Shown: positions 51,301 to 60,916, counted from the stretch's first letter. The stretch: 64,000 bases of DNA from Apoda limacodes (GCA_946406115.1 OX291552.1:10984836-11048835), one strand, 5' to 3'. Notes: generated from the sequence alone by a model not told the origin. Numbers and translations: made by a program.

Positions 51301-54300
51301 AAAAGTTATAATTCTGCTAAATTAGAAATAAATGAGCATATTTCGGCAATGAATAAATTAATTGAAGTGAGTAATTATAACTATGAACGATTTGAATCTT
51401 TAACACGTGAATCAACATGGAACATAGAACTGCAAAAACCCAGTTTGACAGTAGGCAATCAATCATGTGCATTGCAACCCTTGTAACCAAATATAATATA
51501 ATATAAGAGCAGAGTCAAGCTAGTAATCTGCATACTAGCATAACTCCTGTACATCCCTCTCAACTTTAGGGAAGTGTTTTTGTGGATCAGGACTCACCTC
51601 AGTGTTGATGAAAAAACTATAATGTTCTCCGATAGAGTTGGTATAGGGTTAGGTCATATTTTGAACCATACTGTTATAAACATATGTACCCCCGATACTA
51701 CATACAGGCGAATTGTGAACTCAATAGCTGGCAGAAAATATGATAAAGACTGTACTATTTCATTATTTGTAATCAATAGTTTTGGAGTTACAAAGCGGGA
51801 CTTAATTAAATCTTAGGATTTACTCTCAAATTTAGGAGTCAAAAGAACTGTTATTTGCACATTTTTCTTTTCAAAAAGACTGTCATATAAACAAAACCAT
51901 CATATCCATAAATTAAATAATGTCTTGTGCAATTTGACATGTAAAAATGATAATTTTTATTTGTTTGACATAAATAAGTTTATATCTAGTTTCATATTGA
52001 CTAAAGGTACATTGTATCTATCTAAGTATTGTAAGCAACGACTGGCTTCTTTGTTAGCATATAATATTTTTAACTCTTCTGTAGATATCTACTTGGACAA
52101 CACTGATACTGTTAGTAGTGTTGCTAATAGTGTGGTGGCTCTTAATGCTTTAAACTGACTTCAGTGACAAAGAGGAAGCATAATGAACTTAAATTATTTC
52201 ATCAAAATATTCAAGACTTCCTTGACAAAGAATTACAAATTGAATTATTTATTGAAAAATTCAATATAGACATCTTATGTATAACAGAACACTGGTTGAA
52301 ATCACATGAGATGTTGTTAAATATTAAAAATGTTCAAGTTTCAAGTTGTTACAACAGACAAAACCTTTTCGAGGAGCTTCATTAATTCTAGTAAATAGTA
52401 AATTCAAATTAAAAGAACGTAGAGATGTGGTTGCACCTTCAGTTGAAAAATTAATTGAATTGTCTAGTGTAGAACTTGAAAAATATAAAATTGTCCTTCC
52501 ACAAATATAGTCACTAGAAGCAAAAAAAAGGTTATAATATGTGGTGATTTTAACGTAGATTTACTTATAAACTCCTCATTAAGTACTCGCTTAATTAGTC
52601 TATTTAAATCATTTAACTTGGAAAATCTCTTTCTAGCACCTACAAGAATAACTGAAACAACTGCAACATGTTTAGATAACATATTCTGTAACTGTGAATA
52701 TTTAGAAAAGAACAATTTAAGTTGTCTGAAATCGGATCATTGTAGGCAAATTGCTAGTTTGGCCATAACTTGTTCCGAAGTAGACAAAGAGATTATATGT
52801 AGGTTAATCACTGTTCCTCGGATAGATAGTTTTGTAGAAAAATTAAAAACTATCTTGCCCGTGCTTGAGCCCAAAGTAGATGTTAACTATTTATATAAAA
52901 ACTTTTTCCAATCAGTGAATAAAACTTTCAAAAACATTTTTAAAACTAAAACAATTAGATGCAGTCACAGGCCTAAATTTAACGATTGGGCTACAATAGG
53001 AATAAAAATAAGTAGAGATAGACTTTATGAATTATATTTACTAAAATCGCTTATGCGCAATCCAAGCCTAAATGAACATGTCAAGAAGTATTCAATTTTT
53101 TTTAAATCAGTATGTCATGTTGCATAAGCAGAAAAATTAAATCATCTGATAATGTGATTAAAACTGTTTGGAATGTGATCAATAATGAAACTGGTAGATC
53201 AAAGGCCCGTGAACAAAACTTTAATATCAAAACAGACTCTGGTTTAATTGATAATGCAGAAAAAGTTGCCCAATTATTTGAATTTTTCTTTGGTGAAATA
53301 CCATCAAAAATAACTGAATCCTTAACTTCATCTTGCCAAGCTGCTGAATCTATTCTAAAGGACAGTGTTTATTTAAGCACGTCGATCCCCAAATAATTAT
53401 CAAAACATTTAAAACACTTAATCAGAAAAATACTGAAGATTTGTGGGGAATGTCTGTTAAGTTAATTAGTTCAATCATTTCAGTTATTGCTCCCTATCTT
53501 GCTGATATATTTAATGTATGCATTGATAATGGTGTATTTCCAGACCTTATGAAATGCAGTAAATTGATACCTCTTTTTAAATCTGGTAACAAAGAAGATC
53601 CCTCAAATTTTAGACCAATATCTGTTCTACCTGTCTTTAGTGATATTTGAAAAAATCTTACTAAATCAATTGCTTTCACGTTTTTATAAACAAGGACTTT
53701 TACATGATCGACAATTCGGTTTTAACACGGGACGCGCAACTACTAAAGCTGGAGCCTTGCTTATGAAGCACATTCTCGCGGCATGGGAGAGTTCCCATGA
53801 TGTAGTTGTCGATTTTTGCGACTTATCGAAGGCTCTTAATTGTGTGGATCATCATACGTTGTTAGCTAAATTAAAATATTATGGTGTTAAGTACAAATCT
53901 CTTCAACTTGTAGAATCATACTTAAGCAATAGAATTCAAAAAGTGGTAATAAATGGTGCTAAATCTCAGGGATCTCTAGTGAAACTAGGTGTACCACAAG
54001 GGTCAATATTAGGGCCTTCCTTGTTTTTAGTATATATAAATGACTTACCCTTTATGGTGCAAAAGTTTACAGAGATAGTATTATTTGCGGATGACCCTTC
54101 ATTATTGTTTAAAGTGAACAGGAAACACGACATCTAACGACATAAATAGACACCTGATAAAAATTTCAAACTGGTTCACTGTTAATAATCTTGTACTTAA
54201 TGCAAATAAAACCAAATGCATTAAGTTTTCACTACCTTATGTAATCCAAATTAATAGGAATCTGGTATTAAATAATGAAAAATTAGAATTAGTTGATAAG

Positions 54301-57300
54301 ACGGTATAACTATTGACTTAAAATTGCAGTGGAGTCCACAAATTACAGTTCTAGCAGGTAAACTTAGTTCTGCTGCTCTTGCGGTGAGAAAAATCAGGCA
54401 ATTGACTGACATAACCACAGCAAGACAGTGTCATGTCTTATGGTATTTTGCTATGGGGTTCTGCTGCGGATAATGAAACCATATTTATATTACAAAAAAG
54501 GGCAGTACGAAGCATTCATAAGCTAGGTAGCCTTCTCTAAGGGATGTTTTGAAAGAAATAAATTTTCTAACGGTACCGTGTCAATATATCTATGAAAATA
54601 CTATGTTTGTCCGTAAAAATATATCCCAATTTCCGAGGAACAGTGATAAGCACAACTTAAATACAAGAAATAAAAATAAACTTGTTATGCCAAAGTTTAG
54701 GCTTACTAAAGCCAACAAATCATTTATGGGAAGCGGTGTAAAATTTTATAATAAGTTAACTGTAGAAATTCTTAACTTAGGTGACAAACAGTTTAAATTT
54801 CATATTTAACATCTGCTATGTAATAAAGCATATTATAATGTAGATGAATATTTGAATGACAAAATTGTATGGCCTAGTATAACACAAAATTAATGTTAGG
54901 TTTTCTATTCAAACTAAAATAATTTACGATTGATAAGTTAAAGGAGCACTCTAAAGACCAAGCTAAGTAGCGATGTTATTTCTCTTTTGTTAACTTTATA
55001 GTGGTGCAATCCGCCTTTGGTTGCCTGGTTTTGGTGGGGTTTTGGATGTGTGGGGGTGTGGTATTTGGATAGATATTGTGTACTTGATGGCTTGGTTTCT
55101 GCATGACTGATTGGTAACAGGTGTACATCCGGGAGTTTCTTGTCACTTCTTCTCCCCTTAGGCTAGTTTCCGAAGTGATGGTAGTTTAAATGATGTGCAT
55201 TTGTTGCCGGGCTGTTGTGTAGCGCCTGGGCCACTTTCGGGTGTGCGACGTCTGTTTGAATGTGTGTGTGCATATATGTATAAGACAGCGCCTAACCGGG
55301 TGCCAACTCATTTGAGTACGGGAGCTAGTGTAATAGTTTAAAGATTACATGAACATATTATTAACGATAATTAATGTATCTGACCTTTTCAATGCATTTG
55401 TGATAACGGAAATGCGGTATCGCTGATGATTCAATTCCTTCATGCATGATGCTTGTAGATCCCCGACTTGTTCCAATTTTGTCACATAATCTTTGTTTAT
55501 TCCCTGCAAAAAAAATTCATCTTGAATAATTCTGGTTCGCTCATGTAAAATCAAACAAAAAATTAAATATGTTTTGAAAATCAAAAGACAATAAAGACAA
55601 AATTAATACCATACATACAAGGGCTGTTTGATAAGTCATTTTAATAAGTTCAACATAATCTATAATGAAGGACCCACAGACATATTCCAGCAAGTTTCCA
55701 ATTTTTTTTATCCCCTTTCCAAACATAAGATTTCTCAAGACTATAATAATAATTCTGTTTAACACAGGGTGTCGAGTGGAATGGACGAAAATCGCTAAAA
55801 TTCACGTAGATATTTTTTAGGAAGAACTTGGAATGTCCTTGGGATGGCTAGGTCATAAAAAATGCGTTAAAAGTTTTTAGATGTTTTTCCCCTCTTTAAA
55901 CAATTCATTATAAAATCGAAAAAAGAAACTAAAAAAATACTTTTAACAGATTTCTGTTGTGTGTGAATGAATACTTTCATTTTCTGTACCACAGATTTAT
56001 TATTATGGTACCATACAAAAAATGTTAGCATTATACTATTCCGTCTATCAAATGCACGTTTGGTCAATTTCAGCCAACTCAAAGATCCCTCTTTTAGTTC
56101 TCTTTCTCCTCTAAGACTCTTGGTCTACTTTATATTCGAAAAACAAGCATTATTATTGTAACTCACTTTTTATTTCTCCTTCTTAGAAGCACCTATTCTA
56201 AAAATTGATTTTTTGAACCATGCATACCATAACTAGTACAGGCTCCAAAAGGTTTTAAGAATGTTTCCGTGGAACCCATATCGGACATACCTACTACCAT
56301 TATGTACTTGTTAGGCACGTTCTCCTGAATACCGAAAGTGCGGTTGTGGACTCTTGCTGTGGTGGAGGGGGATAGTTATGACGTAGCAAAGATGGCGGCC
56401 GGGCCTATATTGTTAAACAGTGTTGCTCGATAAATTTGAATAAAGTGTCAAATTAAAGTGCTAGTAATGTAAAATATTTAACTTTCTACATTGATCCATA
56501 TACAACTTCAGTGAAAAGCGATATAAAAAATCCTTTTTCTTTACTGGATAATTTGCTAATTAACAGGATTTTGTATGAGTATCAAACAAGAGAGGTTTGC
56601 CAGAGACCTGGCATAATAATGATGATTTAAATAAAGCCACAGAAATAGGATTTGATTGATTAAAGGAATGTTTTAGCATTTGTCAAAAGCATAACTGACT
56701 TGATGTGGAGAAACTTAATTTGAAGATAAGAATGTGCAAACAGTTGTTACCGAATTAACTGTGGCTGGTCGAATTCAGCCATTCTTGTGGCAATATCTTT
56801 CTTGTTCAAAAAAAGATTAACAGAAGCTATGGGTAGGGAAAACTTCTAGAAAGAGATGAATTGCCAAATAAAACTCGTTTTCTTGGCCTTAAAGGAAAGC
56901 TCAAGATTGCTCAGTGGGCAATCTTAAAGAGCTATGTTTAAAATCTCCTTTGTGATAAAATCAGAAATGAGGAGAAGGCCGAAACCATCGGAGACCTACA
57001 TATTTCTAGGAATCGTAGTTTCAAATTAATGATAAAAATGATAGCGTTCGTTTTCTTTTTAAAGGTAGAGATAGATAGAACTTTTATAAAATATAACACA
57101 TGCAAAAGCAAAAACATTCATAAGCATAATCATTTTTTAGAAGCTGATAAGTCTATAATCCTCGTGTAAACAAACAAAAATGCTGCAAAACAAAAGATTT
57201 TGAAAAAACGAACATATAAAAATAATATTCTATAAAGATTATATAATAATTGGTTTTAAACAGCCTTGTTATTTTATTATTTTACAAATACCTATAACTT

Positions 57301-60300
57301 CCTGTTCTTCTAGTATTAAAAACTAGCTGTTTCTCTTCTGCTAGTTTAAATTTGCCCACTCCATACCACATTTCTTCCAATTTTGCAAATTTGCAAAATT
57401 TCAAATAGTGGAAGTAATGCAAATATTTGAAATTATTATTTGCAAAAATAACTAGATACCTAGACAAAGATATCCCTTTATTTTTTAACCTCCATGGGAT
57501 AGGCCATAACTATGCCAATTTAACAAACATCTGATTTAGGAGACAATTGTTTTAAAACATCTTTCTCGTGATTTATTGCACTGCCCTTATTACTTATTGC
57601 ACATAAATGACCAACTCCCTTGTTTGTCACTCAATCATAGTGATTTAAAGTCTATTGGCATCCTGAAAACGCCGCAACAGCCTTAATTAGTAATGAAACT
57701 GACAAAATCCTGGTAATTAGCATATCCAGTAAAGGAAAACTATTTTTTTTTTCTCAAAGTTGGTTTTTTTTGTAATATCTTAATTTTCCTAATACATGAA
57801 TTAGTGTATGTAACATGCTGTTCTTAATTATAAACACATTTGATATCCTAACCAAGTGAATCAGTTTAATAGTTTTCGAACAACACCAACAACACTGCTC
57901 AACAACATAGGCCAGTCACTATAACAAAGGTTACGTCATAACTAACCCCTCCATCACTTCGAAAGTCTACTACCGCACCTATGGGATTTAGGAAGACGTG
58001 CCTAACAAGTACATACCGATAGAAAGTATGCCGAGTTTGGTCCCAGGAAAATCATTATTTGAGCACTTTTTTATGATTAGATCCCATACTAAACCTTAAA
58101 ATAGGAAAAAAAAAAATGAATACTGGACATTATATTTCCAAATTTTCTCCAAATGTGGCAAATCTGTAGGTAACAATTTCAGTAAAATTATGTAAAGTGT
58201 AAAAAGTGCCATATAATTTACTCATGTCAAGTGGATGGAATGATGTATCAAATATTCTAAATTATATTGTTAAACTTAGACTTTGTTATCAACTACTGTC
58301 TATTTTGAAGCCGCAAAAGCCAATTGATACACAGATCTGCAAAATTAATTTTTTGAAAGTTTTTTCAAAAACTTATTATTTCAAATCAATGTTCTTAAAG
58401 TAATATAAAACAGTAGCCATATGATATATCCCTAGGGTTGTCATACGTCCCATATATACAGGACTGTCACCCTATTTGAGAACCTTGTCCCGTATTGCTA
58501 TTTTGTCACGTTTTACAATAAAATACGCATATGCAGCAATAACACTGTCGCAAATGGTCAATTTTATGGAAAATTGCATTAAATGGCACAAAAATACAGA
58601 TTTTTGAGACTCATTGCTAATTTTAAGAGATATGACCTTATACGTCCAGTTTTAGTTCCCAATATTTATGGCAACCCTATATATACCACGTCAAATTTAC
58701 AAGATTCAGATGATATATAGCTTAGCTTAGCTTGATTAAAAATGTAAGAAACTAACATTTGATAAAATGAATAAAAATTATTTAAGAATTTTTTACTTAG
58801 TGTTATTATGTCTGTAGCTATTAAATGAAATAGCAATAGTACATTTAAACAGAACAATCAATAATAACATTGATTTTTTAAGGTTGTCCTAACATTTTCA
58901 AATTCTGCATCCTTAATAAGTTTTCTGATATCAGGTCTGGTAAATATTCCCTCTTTCAACTTACTCTAGCATCAGATAAACTAGGAAAACAGGAGCAATG
59001 ATACTAAAAAGCATTTCTATCTTTTGGCAATGCTTTCACAAACTGTTTCATCAAACCAAGTTTAATATGAAGTGGTGGAAGCAGCACTTTATCGGGGTCT
59101 ATTGAATTCGGGTTTATGACATTTTTTACCCCAGCTTCTATTTGTGTTCTAATTTGCCAATCTGATTCTTCCCAGTGTAATTGTCTTGCTCTACTATTCC
59201 ATTCACAAATATAACAAGTGAATTTTGTATAACCTTGCTGCTGCCCAAGAAGCATGCAAATGTTTTTCAAGTCACCGCAAATTAACCATTTGTGTTCGAT
59301 GTAATTTATTTTTTCCAAAACACTTTTCAAGTTTTAGTTACTTTCATTAAGATACACTTAATGAGCGATAGGTATTGATGCAAATTTATTGCCGATATGC
59401 AAGAGGACAGCTTTAAAGCTTCTTTTTGAAGAAGAGGATGGGTGCTCACAGATTAAAGAATGTCAATACAGACTACTGAATTAATGTTGCTAAAAAACAA
59501 GCGCTTTTACTTGATTAAAGAGTTATATTTGTTAAACTTCATTGCAAAAAAAATGTCATACAACAAAAATAAAGTTAATATTTTTAACATATTGTTTTAA
59601 AGCAACATGTTTGACTTGCAATTATTAAAAAAACTTTTTATCGCAGAACTGATTACACAGGTCAATATTCAAGACATCAAAGCTGTAAAAAATCTTTTTG
59701 ATCAGTTAATAAAGAGCTTGAATAACATAGATATTGAAAGACTTGTTGGACGGAATTCACTAGAACATTTTTGGAAAAACTAGTCATTTCCTTAATAAAA
59801 ATTTTGAAACAAAGTTCGGGAAAAGTTTTGGTAATGCGCAAGCAGAGCATATAGATTAACTATTCAAATTATTGAATATTTAATATGAAGAAGATAGAAT
59901 AATTTCACTTAAAGAACATATTGTATTCTATAATCATTGTGAAAATGAAAACGGATGTTGCAGGATATATTTGTTTGCAGCTTCATATTTGTCTATTTGT
60001 AAAATATTAGTTTCAAGTTCTAAGGACAAAGGATAAGGTCCAGTTTACCAATGTGTACAAATTTTTCTGTGATCTAGTCACATGCACATTAGGTTTACCA
60101 ATACCTGAGGATAATCATGTCTTCTGCTGCAATATTCCAAACAGAATATAATACTACGTAAGCAATGTTCTTAATTAATGGTAGTAGTTTTTAGGCTCAT
60201 GGGTAATAGCTACAGGGTTTATTTAGTAATTTCTCTTCAGATAAGGTTAATTAATCAATTAATTAACCTGTCCGATTTAAAAACTTGTGGATTTCTTAAT

Positions 60301-60415
60301 TAAAATCATAGTTTTAATATCATTATTCACAAAAAGAATAGCAGTTACTTGCCTCTAGTCGCTTGTAATCTGTCAGCAAGTCTTCCCATTCTTTCATACA
60401 TTCCGCAACATCCAT
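33353..60415 (-). CDS. TMEM120: Transmembrane protein 120 (TMEM120/TACAN) homologue, complete, seven exons
   Basis: Minus-strand exons: 60415-60353, 55503-55385, 45510-45337, 44037-43945, 37737-37520, 36695-36472 and 33478-33353 (ends TGA). They join in phase to 338 residues, close to the 343 of mammalian TMEM120A. Family blocks appear in order: '[13 protein letters not shown]' and a heptad-rich coiled coil (about residues 10-110), '[18 protein letters not shown]', '[10 protein letters not shown]', '[17 protein letters not shown]' with 'LHHF', '[16 protein letters not shown]', '[16 protein letters not shown]' and a C-terminal '[14 protein letters not shown]'. The second half has about six hydrophobic segments, so it is a multipass membrane protein. 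Vertebrate TMEM120A has an ELOVL-like fold that binds coenzyme A and is linked to nuclear-envelope/ER lipid metabolism; its reported ion-channel role is disputed. Intron 1 has a GC donor (GAG|GCAAGT); alignment across the junction is gap-free. Introns 1, 2, 4 and 6 are swollen by transposons. An in-frame TAA precedes the ATG. Confidence 0.96.
33600..33900 (+). repeat. Diverged relative of the 30.2-31.8 kb MITE family (TMEM120 intron 6)
   Basis: 'ttaaggtaaaaccgcatcag', 'gcaactcaaaatgcgttatt' and 'aacaacgctttttgagtagg' follow the order of the blocks in the MITE at 30210. Confidence 0.4.
35464..35735 (-). repeat. tRNA-derived SINE-like repeat
   Basis: On the minus strand 'gtgtcggctcagtgggtaat' resembles a tRNA A box/D arm and 'ggttcgattcc' is a perfect B-box match, about 40 bp apart. 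The downstream text 'gtcttaagactgggtgtttt' (minus strand) is a familiar lepidopteran repeat. The acceptor stem does not close convincingly, so I call it a tRNA-derived repeat, not a tRNA gene. It is in TMEM120 intron 6. Confidence 0.55.
38208..38460 (-). repeat. SINE-like repeat with poly-T (poly-A on minus), copy 1
   Basis: A run of about 22 T is followed by 'aaggtggcaaactgcttacg', 'gcctatggacgcttgcaaca', 'gcgcgttgccgacccttcag' and 'tcttgaagaaccccatactg'. The same blocks occur at 44343-44520 and in part at 49700-49800. The layout fits a minus-strand retroposon with an A tail. It is in TMEM120 intron 4. Confidence 0.65.
38700..38870. repeat. Interspersed repeat fragment
   Basis: 'gcagtcgttaagacaattcg' and 'gtccgccaattcacactggc' are typical words of common lepidopteran repeats. 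Boundaries are not clear. Confidence 0.35.
39014..39270. repeat. Hairpin MITE, about 257 bp
   Basis: 'tgtcgcaggcaaatcgta' (39014-39031) is exactly reverse-complemented at 39253-39270. Inverted similarity continues inward for about 60 bp per arm ('cgttttacaatatg' and 'ggcagatcgtaaagt' in both arms). Confidence 0.75.
39349..39538. repeat. Hairpin MITE, about 190 bp, nearly all inverted repeat
   Basis: 'gggaccttattgggaacagt' is mirrored by 'actgttcccaataaggtccc'; the arms are about 65 bp or longer with a few mismatches ('tcgagctaatcggact' versus 'agtccgaatagctcga'), leaving little loop. It lies 78 bp from the preceding hairpin. Confidence 0.8.
39720..39790 (+). repeat. Relic of the 'cagtgcaac' MITE family
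   Basis: 'accattttaatatggcgact' and 'gtagttttgaatttttccgg' with 'gtcagaaaa' match the interior of the MITEs at 42547 and 60782. The termini are missing. Confidence 0.4.
40190..41640 (+). repeat. Interspersed repeat, copy 2, split by a Tc1-like element
   Basis: It starts near 'aaccgccttaaaaaggagga', continues as the 1-420 copy ('cgcctggaccgattcgagaa', 'aggtggtccca') up to about 40363, then resumes after the transposon at about 40950 ('gatgactgcataaaattttg', 'ttcaaaaagatgca'). The 3' half contains further copies of 'agtgcatctttttgaagcc'. Confidence 0.65.
40366..40947 (+). mobile_element. Internally deleted Tc1/mariner-like transposon with both TIRs
   Basis: 'cacaccggcacaattagcgg' at the left is reverse-complemented at the right end (40928-40947), and both ends are flanked by TA, the Tc1/mariner target. 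An ORF at 40402-40908 (168 codons) codes the DDE domain: 'LFTDECR' (first D), 'LMQDNARAH' (second D) and 'NPIEHVWD' (E), with 34 residues between the second D and E (DD34E). The N-terminal helix-turn-helix half and about 0.6-1 kb of a full element are missing, so the element cannot code a complete transposase. The ORF lacks the usual start region and ends where the 3' TIR begins. It lies in TMEM120 intron 4, opposite strand. Confidence 0.92.
41630..42190 (+). repeat. Partly duplicated repeat block
   Basis: 'gaagtgaaaacttctttagc' followed by 'ggcgttgtgcacttttt' occurs at 41629 and again, slightly changed, at 41880. 'gacggaaaccataatgccac' also occurs twice. No coding potential was seen. Confidence 0.5.
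42547..42676. repeat. 'cagtgcaac' MITE, copy 1
   Basis: 'cagtgcaacgaactcttctg' on the left is mirrored by 'cagaaaagtttgttgcactt' on the right, with TA at the left edge. The interior 'accattttaatacagcgaat' is shared with 39720 and 60782. About 130 bp, in TMEM120 intron 4. Confidence 0.7.
43139..43199. repeat. Tandem duplication, 30-bp unit, two identical copies
   Basis: 'actaaacgtattgagcgtcg' plus ten further bases is repeated exactly once in tandem. It is in TMEM120 intron 4. Confidence 0.95.
44343..44530 (-). repeat. SINE-like repeat with poly-T, copy 2
   Basis: 'aaggtggcaaacaagcttac', 'gcctatggacgcttgcaata' and 'gcgtgttgccgacacctaaa' repeat the order of the copy at 38208; preceded by a T run. 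It is in TMEM120 intron 3. Confidence 0.65.
46448..46760 (-). mobile_element. LINE 3'-UTR relic with (TTTGA)n tail
   Basis: On the minus strand the sequence ends in 'gaataaaagatttttgattt' followed by TTTGA units, the same layout as the (TTGAA)n LINE tail at 20470. No RT sequence remains. It is in TMEM120 intron 2. Confidence 0.45.
46838..49487 (+). mobile_element. Non-LTR retrotransposon, first tandem copy of the 5' part
   Basis: A 2650-bp segment starting 'tacaaatggcacatagttat' is followed directly by a second copy of itself at 49488. It holds about 1 kb of leader, a decayed ORF1 and the first few dozen bases of ORF2, then stops at '...attgaaaaattcaa' where the second copy continues into ORF2. 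It is in TMEM120 intron 2, opposite strand. Confidence 0.85.
47836..49375 (+). pseudogene. LINE ORF1-like coding region, copy A (broken)
   Basis: Three frames in sequence code one protein: a coiled-coil N-terminal part ('[18 protein letters not shown]'; '[18 protein letters not shown]') and a C-terminal part ('[15 protein letters not shown]', '[15 protein letters not shown]', '[10 protein letters not shown]'). The strand-turn-strand look of the latter suggests an SGNH/esterase-like domain as found in ORF1 of some CR1-group LINEs; this is inference. Breaks: a stop at 48067-48069, a frameshift near 48367, and stops before 48780 and at 49032. Compared with copy B it keeps a segment (about 48090-48145) that B has lost. 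Confidence 0.65.
49675..49850 (-). repeat. SINE-like fragment inside LINE copy B
   Basis: 'gcttacggtcagccgctttt', 'atgttgccgacctttaaaat' and 'tttttgaagaaacccatatt' match blocks of the repeats at 38208 and 44343. Copy A has only about 25 bp at this point, so either B gained it after the duplication or A lost it. Confidence 0.6.
50640..52158 (+). pseudogene. LINE ORF1-like coding region, copy B (broken)
   Basis: Same order as copy A: coiled-coil part (50660-51486) and C-terminal part (51574-51814, 51925-52158), with '[18 protein letters not shown]'-type extra coding just after 50800 that A lacks. It reads through the position of A's stop at 48067 but has its own frameshifts (near 50660 and 51220) and stops (51484-51486, 51814-51816). 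Confidence 0.6.
52164..54895 (+). pseudogene. LINE ORF2: AP-type endonuclease plus reverse transcriptase (broken)
   Basis: Endonuclease motifs: '[15 protein letters not shown]' and '[10 protein letters not shown]' (52185-52310), '[12 protein letters not shown]' (about 52530) and 'SDH' (about 52733). RT motifs: '[19 protein letters not shown]' (53570-53630), '[12 protein letters not shown]' (53708), '[20 protein letters not shown]' (53802), '[14 protein letters not shown]' (53986) and '[10 protein letters not shown]'-type catalytic box (about 54082). A C-terminal domain follows ('[18 protein letters not shown]', 54563). Stops and frameshifts near 52383, 52508, 53125, 53395, 53648, 54135 and 54308 make it non-functional. 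The RT text resembles Jockey/CR1-group LINEs; I cannot place the clade more finely. Confidence 0.9.
56235..58060. mobile_element. Long-TIR foldback element of about 1.8 kb (TMEM120 intron 1)
   Basis: About 170 bp at each end are inverted copies of each other. The best block, 'atgtacttgttaggcacgt' (56302-56320), is exactly reverse-complemented at 57996-58014; others include 'ttatgacgta' versus 'tacgtcataa'. The interior is AT-rich with no long ORF. Outer boundaries and target-site duplication were not resolved. Confidence 0.6.
58432..58676. repeat. Small MITE-like element
   Basis: The left end 'tagggttgtcatacgtccc' and right end 'tatggcaaccctata' are imperfect inverted repeats of about 12 bp, typical of hAT- or piggyBac-like MITEs that start 'tagggttgcc'. 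Weak evidence. Confidence 0.35.
58870..59330 (-). pseudogene. Relic of a multicopy insect ORF of unknown function
   Basis: The minus-strand ORF 59330-59004 reads '[20 protein letters not shown]', a Cys/His cluster '[15 protein letters not shown]' and '[20 protein letters not shown]'. After a frameshift near 59000 it continues as '[18 protein letters not shown]' and 'EFENVRTT' (to about 58875). I recall near-identical wording in many uncharacterised, repetitive insect and cnidarian proteins, which suggests transposon origin; the family's function is not known to me. The N-terminal part is missing. It is in TMEM120 intron 1. Confidence 0.6.
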
Positions 60416-60436
60416 TTTTTAAATACTTAAGCACAC

Positions 60437-60504
60437 CTATAAAATTATTTCAAGGAAAACGGAATAACAGATTCGAGAATTCACGACTACCACAGATTAC
60501 TTAC
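60437..60504 (-). other. Possible 68-bp intron in the TMEM120 5' UTR
   Basis: On the minus strand 'ttgta|gtaagtaatc' (donor at 60504) and 'aataattttatag|gtg' (acceptor at 60437) would remove 68 bp, a common insect intron length, 21 bp before the ATG. An initiator-like TCAGT lies at 60541-60537. Only sequence signals support it. Confidence 0.35.
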
Positions 60505-60549
60505 TACAATGAATGACTTTTTTCCTTTAATCTGACACTGAGGTAGCGG

Positions 60550-60781
60550 TCCGTCTCCACGACTACTAGAAACCACGGATTAAGTTGGTGTAACGTGGTT
60601 TTTACCGTATTAAATCGAATGGTCCGGTACCTAATTAAAACATTGAAAGCTAATAAATAACTACGGAAAAAACTAAATGCCGTGTAATGACCTGGGGTTA
60701 TTTGTAATTAGTTGGTTTAAACTGGATTATTTTAGATTAAAGCTTATGGACCATACTTATGACGTCTTTTGGTCAAATGTA
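60550..60781. other. TMEM120 upstream region, nothing recognised
   Basis: A short promoter-side stretch before the next MITE; no TATA box or other clear signal. Confidence 0.4.
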
Positions 60782-60916
60782 TTGTGCAACAAACTTTTCT
60801 GACAGTCAGTTAAACCTTGGTTATTTGGTTAATAGTGCCATTTCAATATAGCAACTGTAGTTATTTTGGTTTAAGACCTGAGTTTTAGAGTTTAGCTCAG
60901 AAAAGTTTGTTGCACT
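60782..60916. repeat. 'cagtgcaac' MITE, copy 2
   Basis: 'ttgtgcaacaaacttttctg' on the left is mirrored by 'cagaaaagtttgttgcactg' on the right; a TA flanks both ends. The interior 'gccatttcaatatagcaact' and 'gtagttatttt' matches 42547 and 39720. Confidence 0.75.

Larger units (their letters stand above)
49488..55200 (+). mobile_element. Non-LTR retrotransposon, second copy, continuing to the 3' end
   Basis: It repeats the leader and ORF1 of 46838-49487 with a few percent of changes, an extra SINE-like insert at about 49675-49850, and then continues into ORF2 (endonuclease, RT, C-terminal domain) and a G/T-rich 3' UTR. The UTR includes 'gagtttcttgtcacttcttc' near 55133, related to the LINE 3' UTR at 20.6 kb. 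The 3' boundary is not certain; it ends within about 200 bp of TMEM120 exon 2. Confidence 0.8.
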
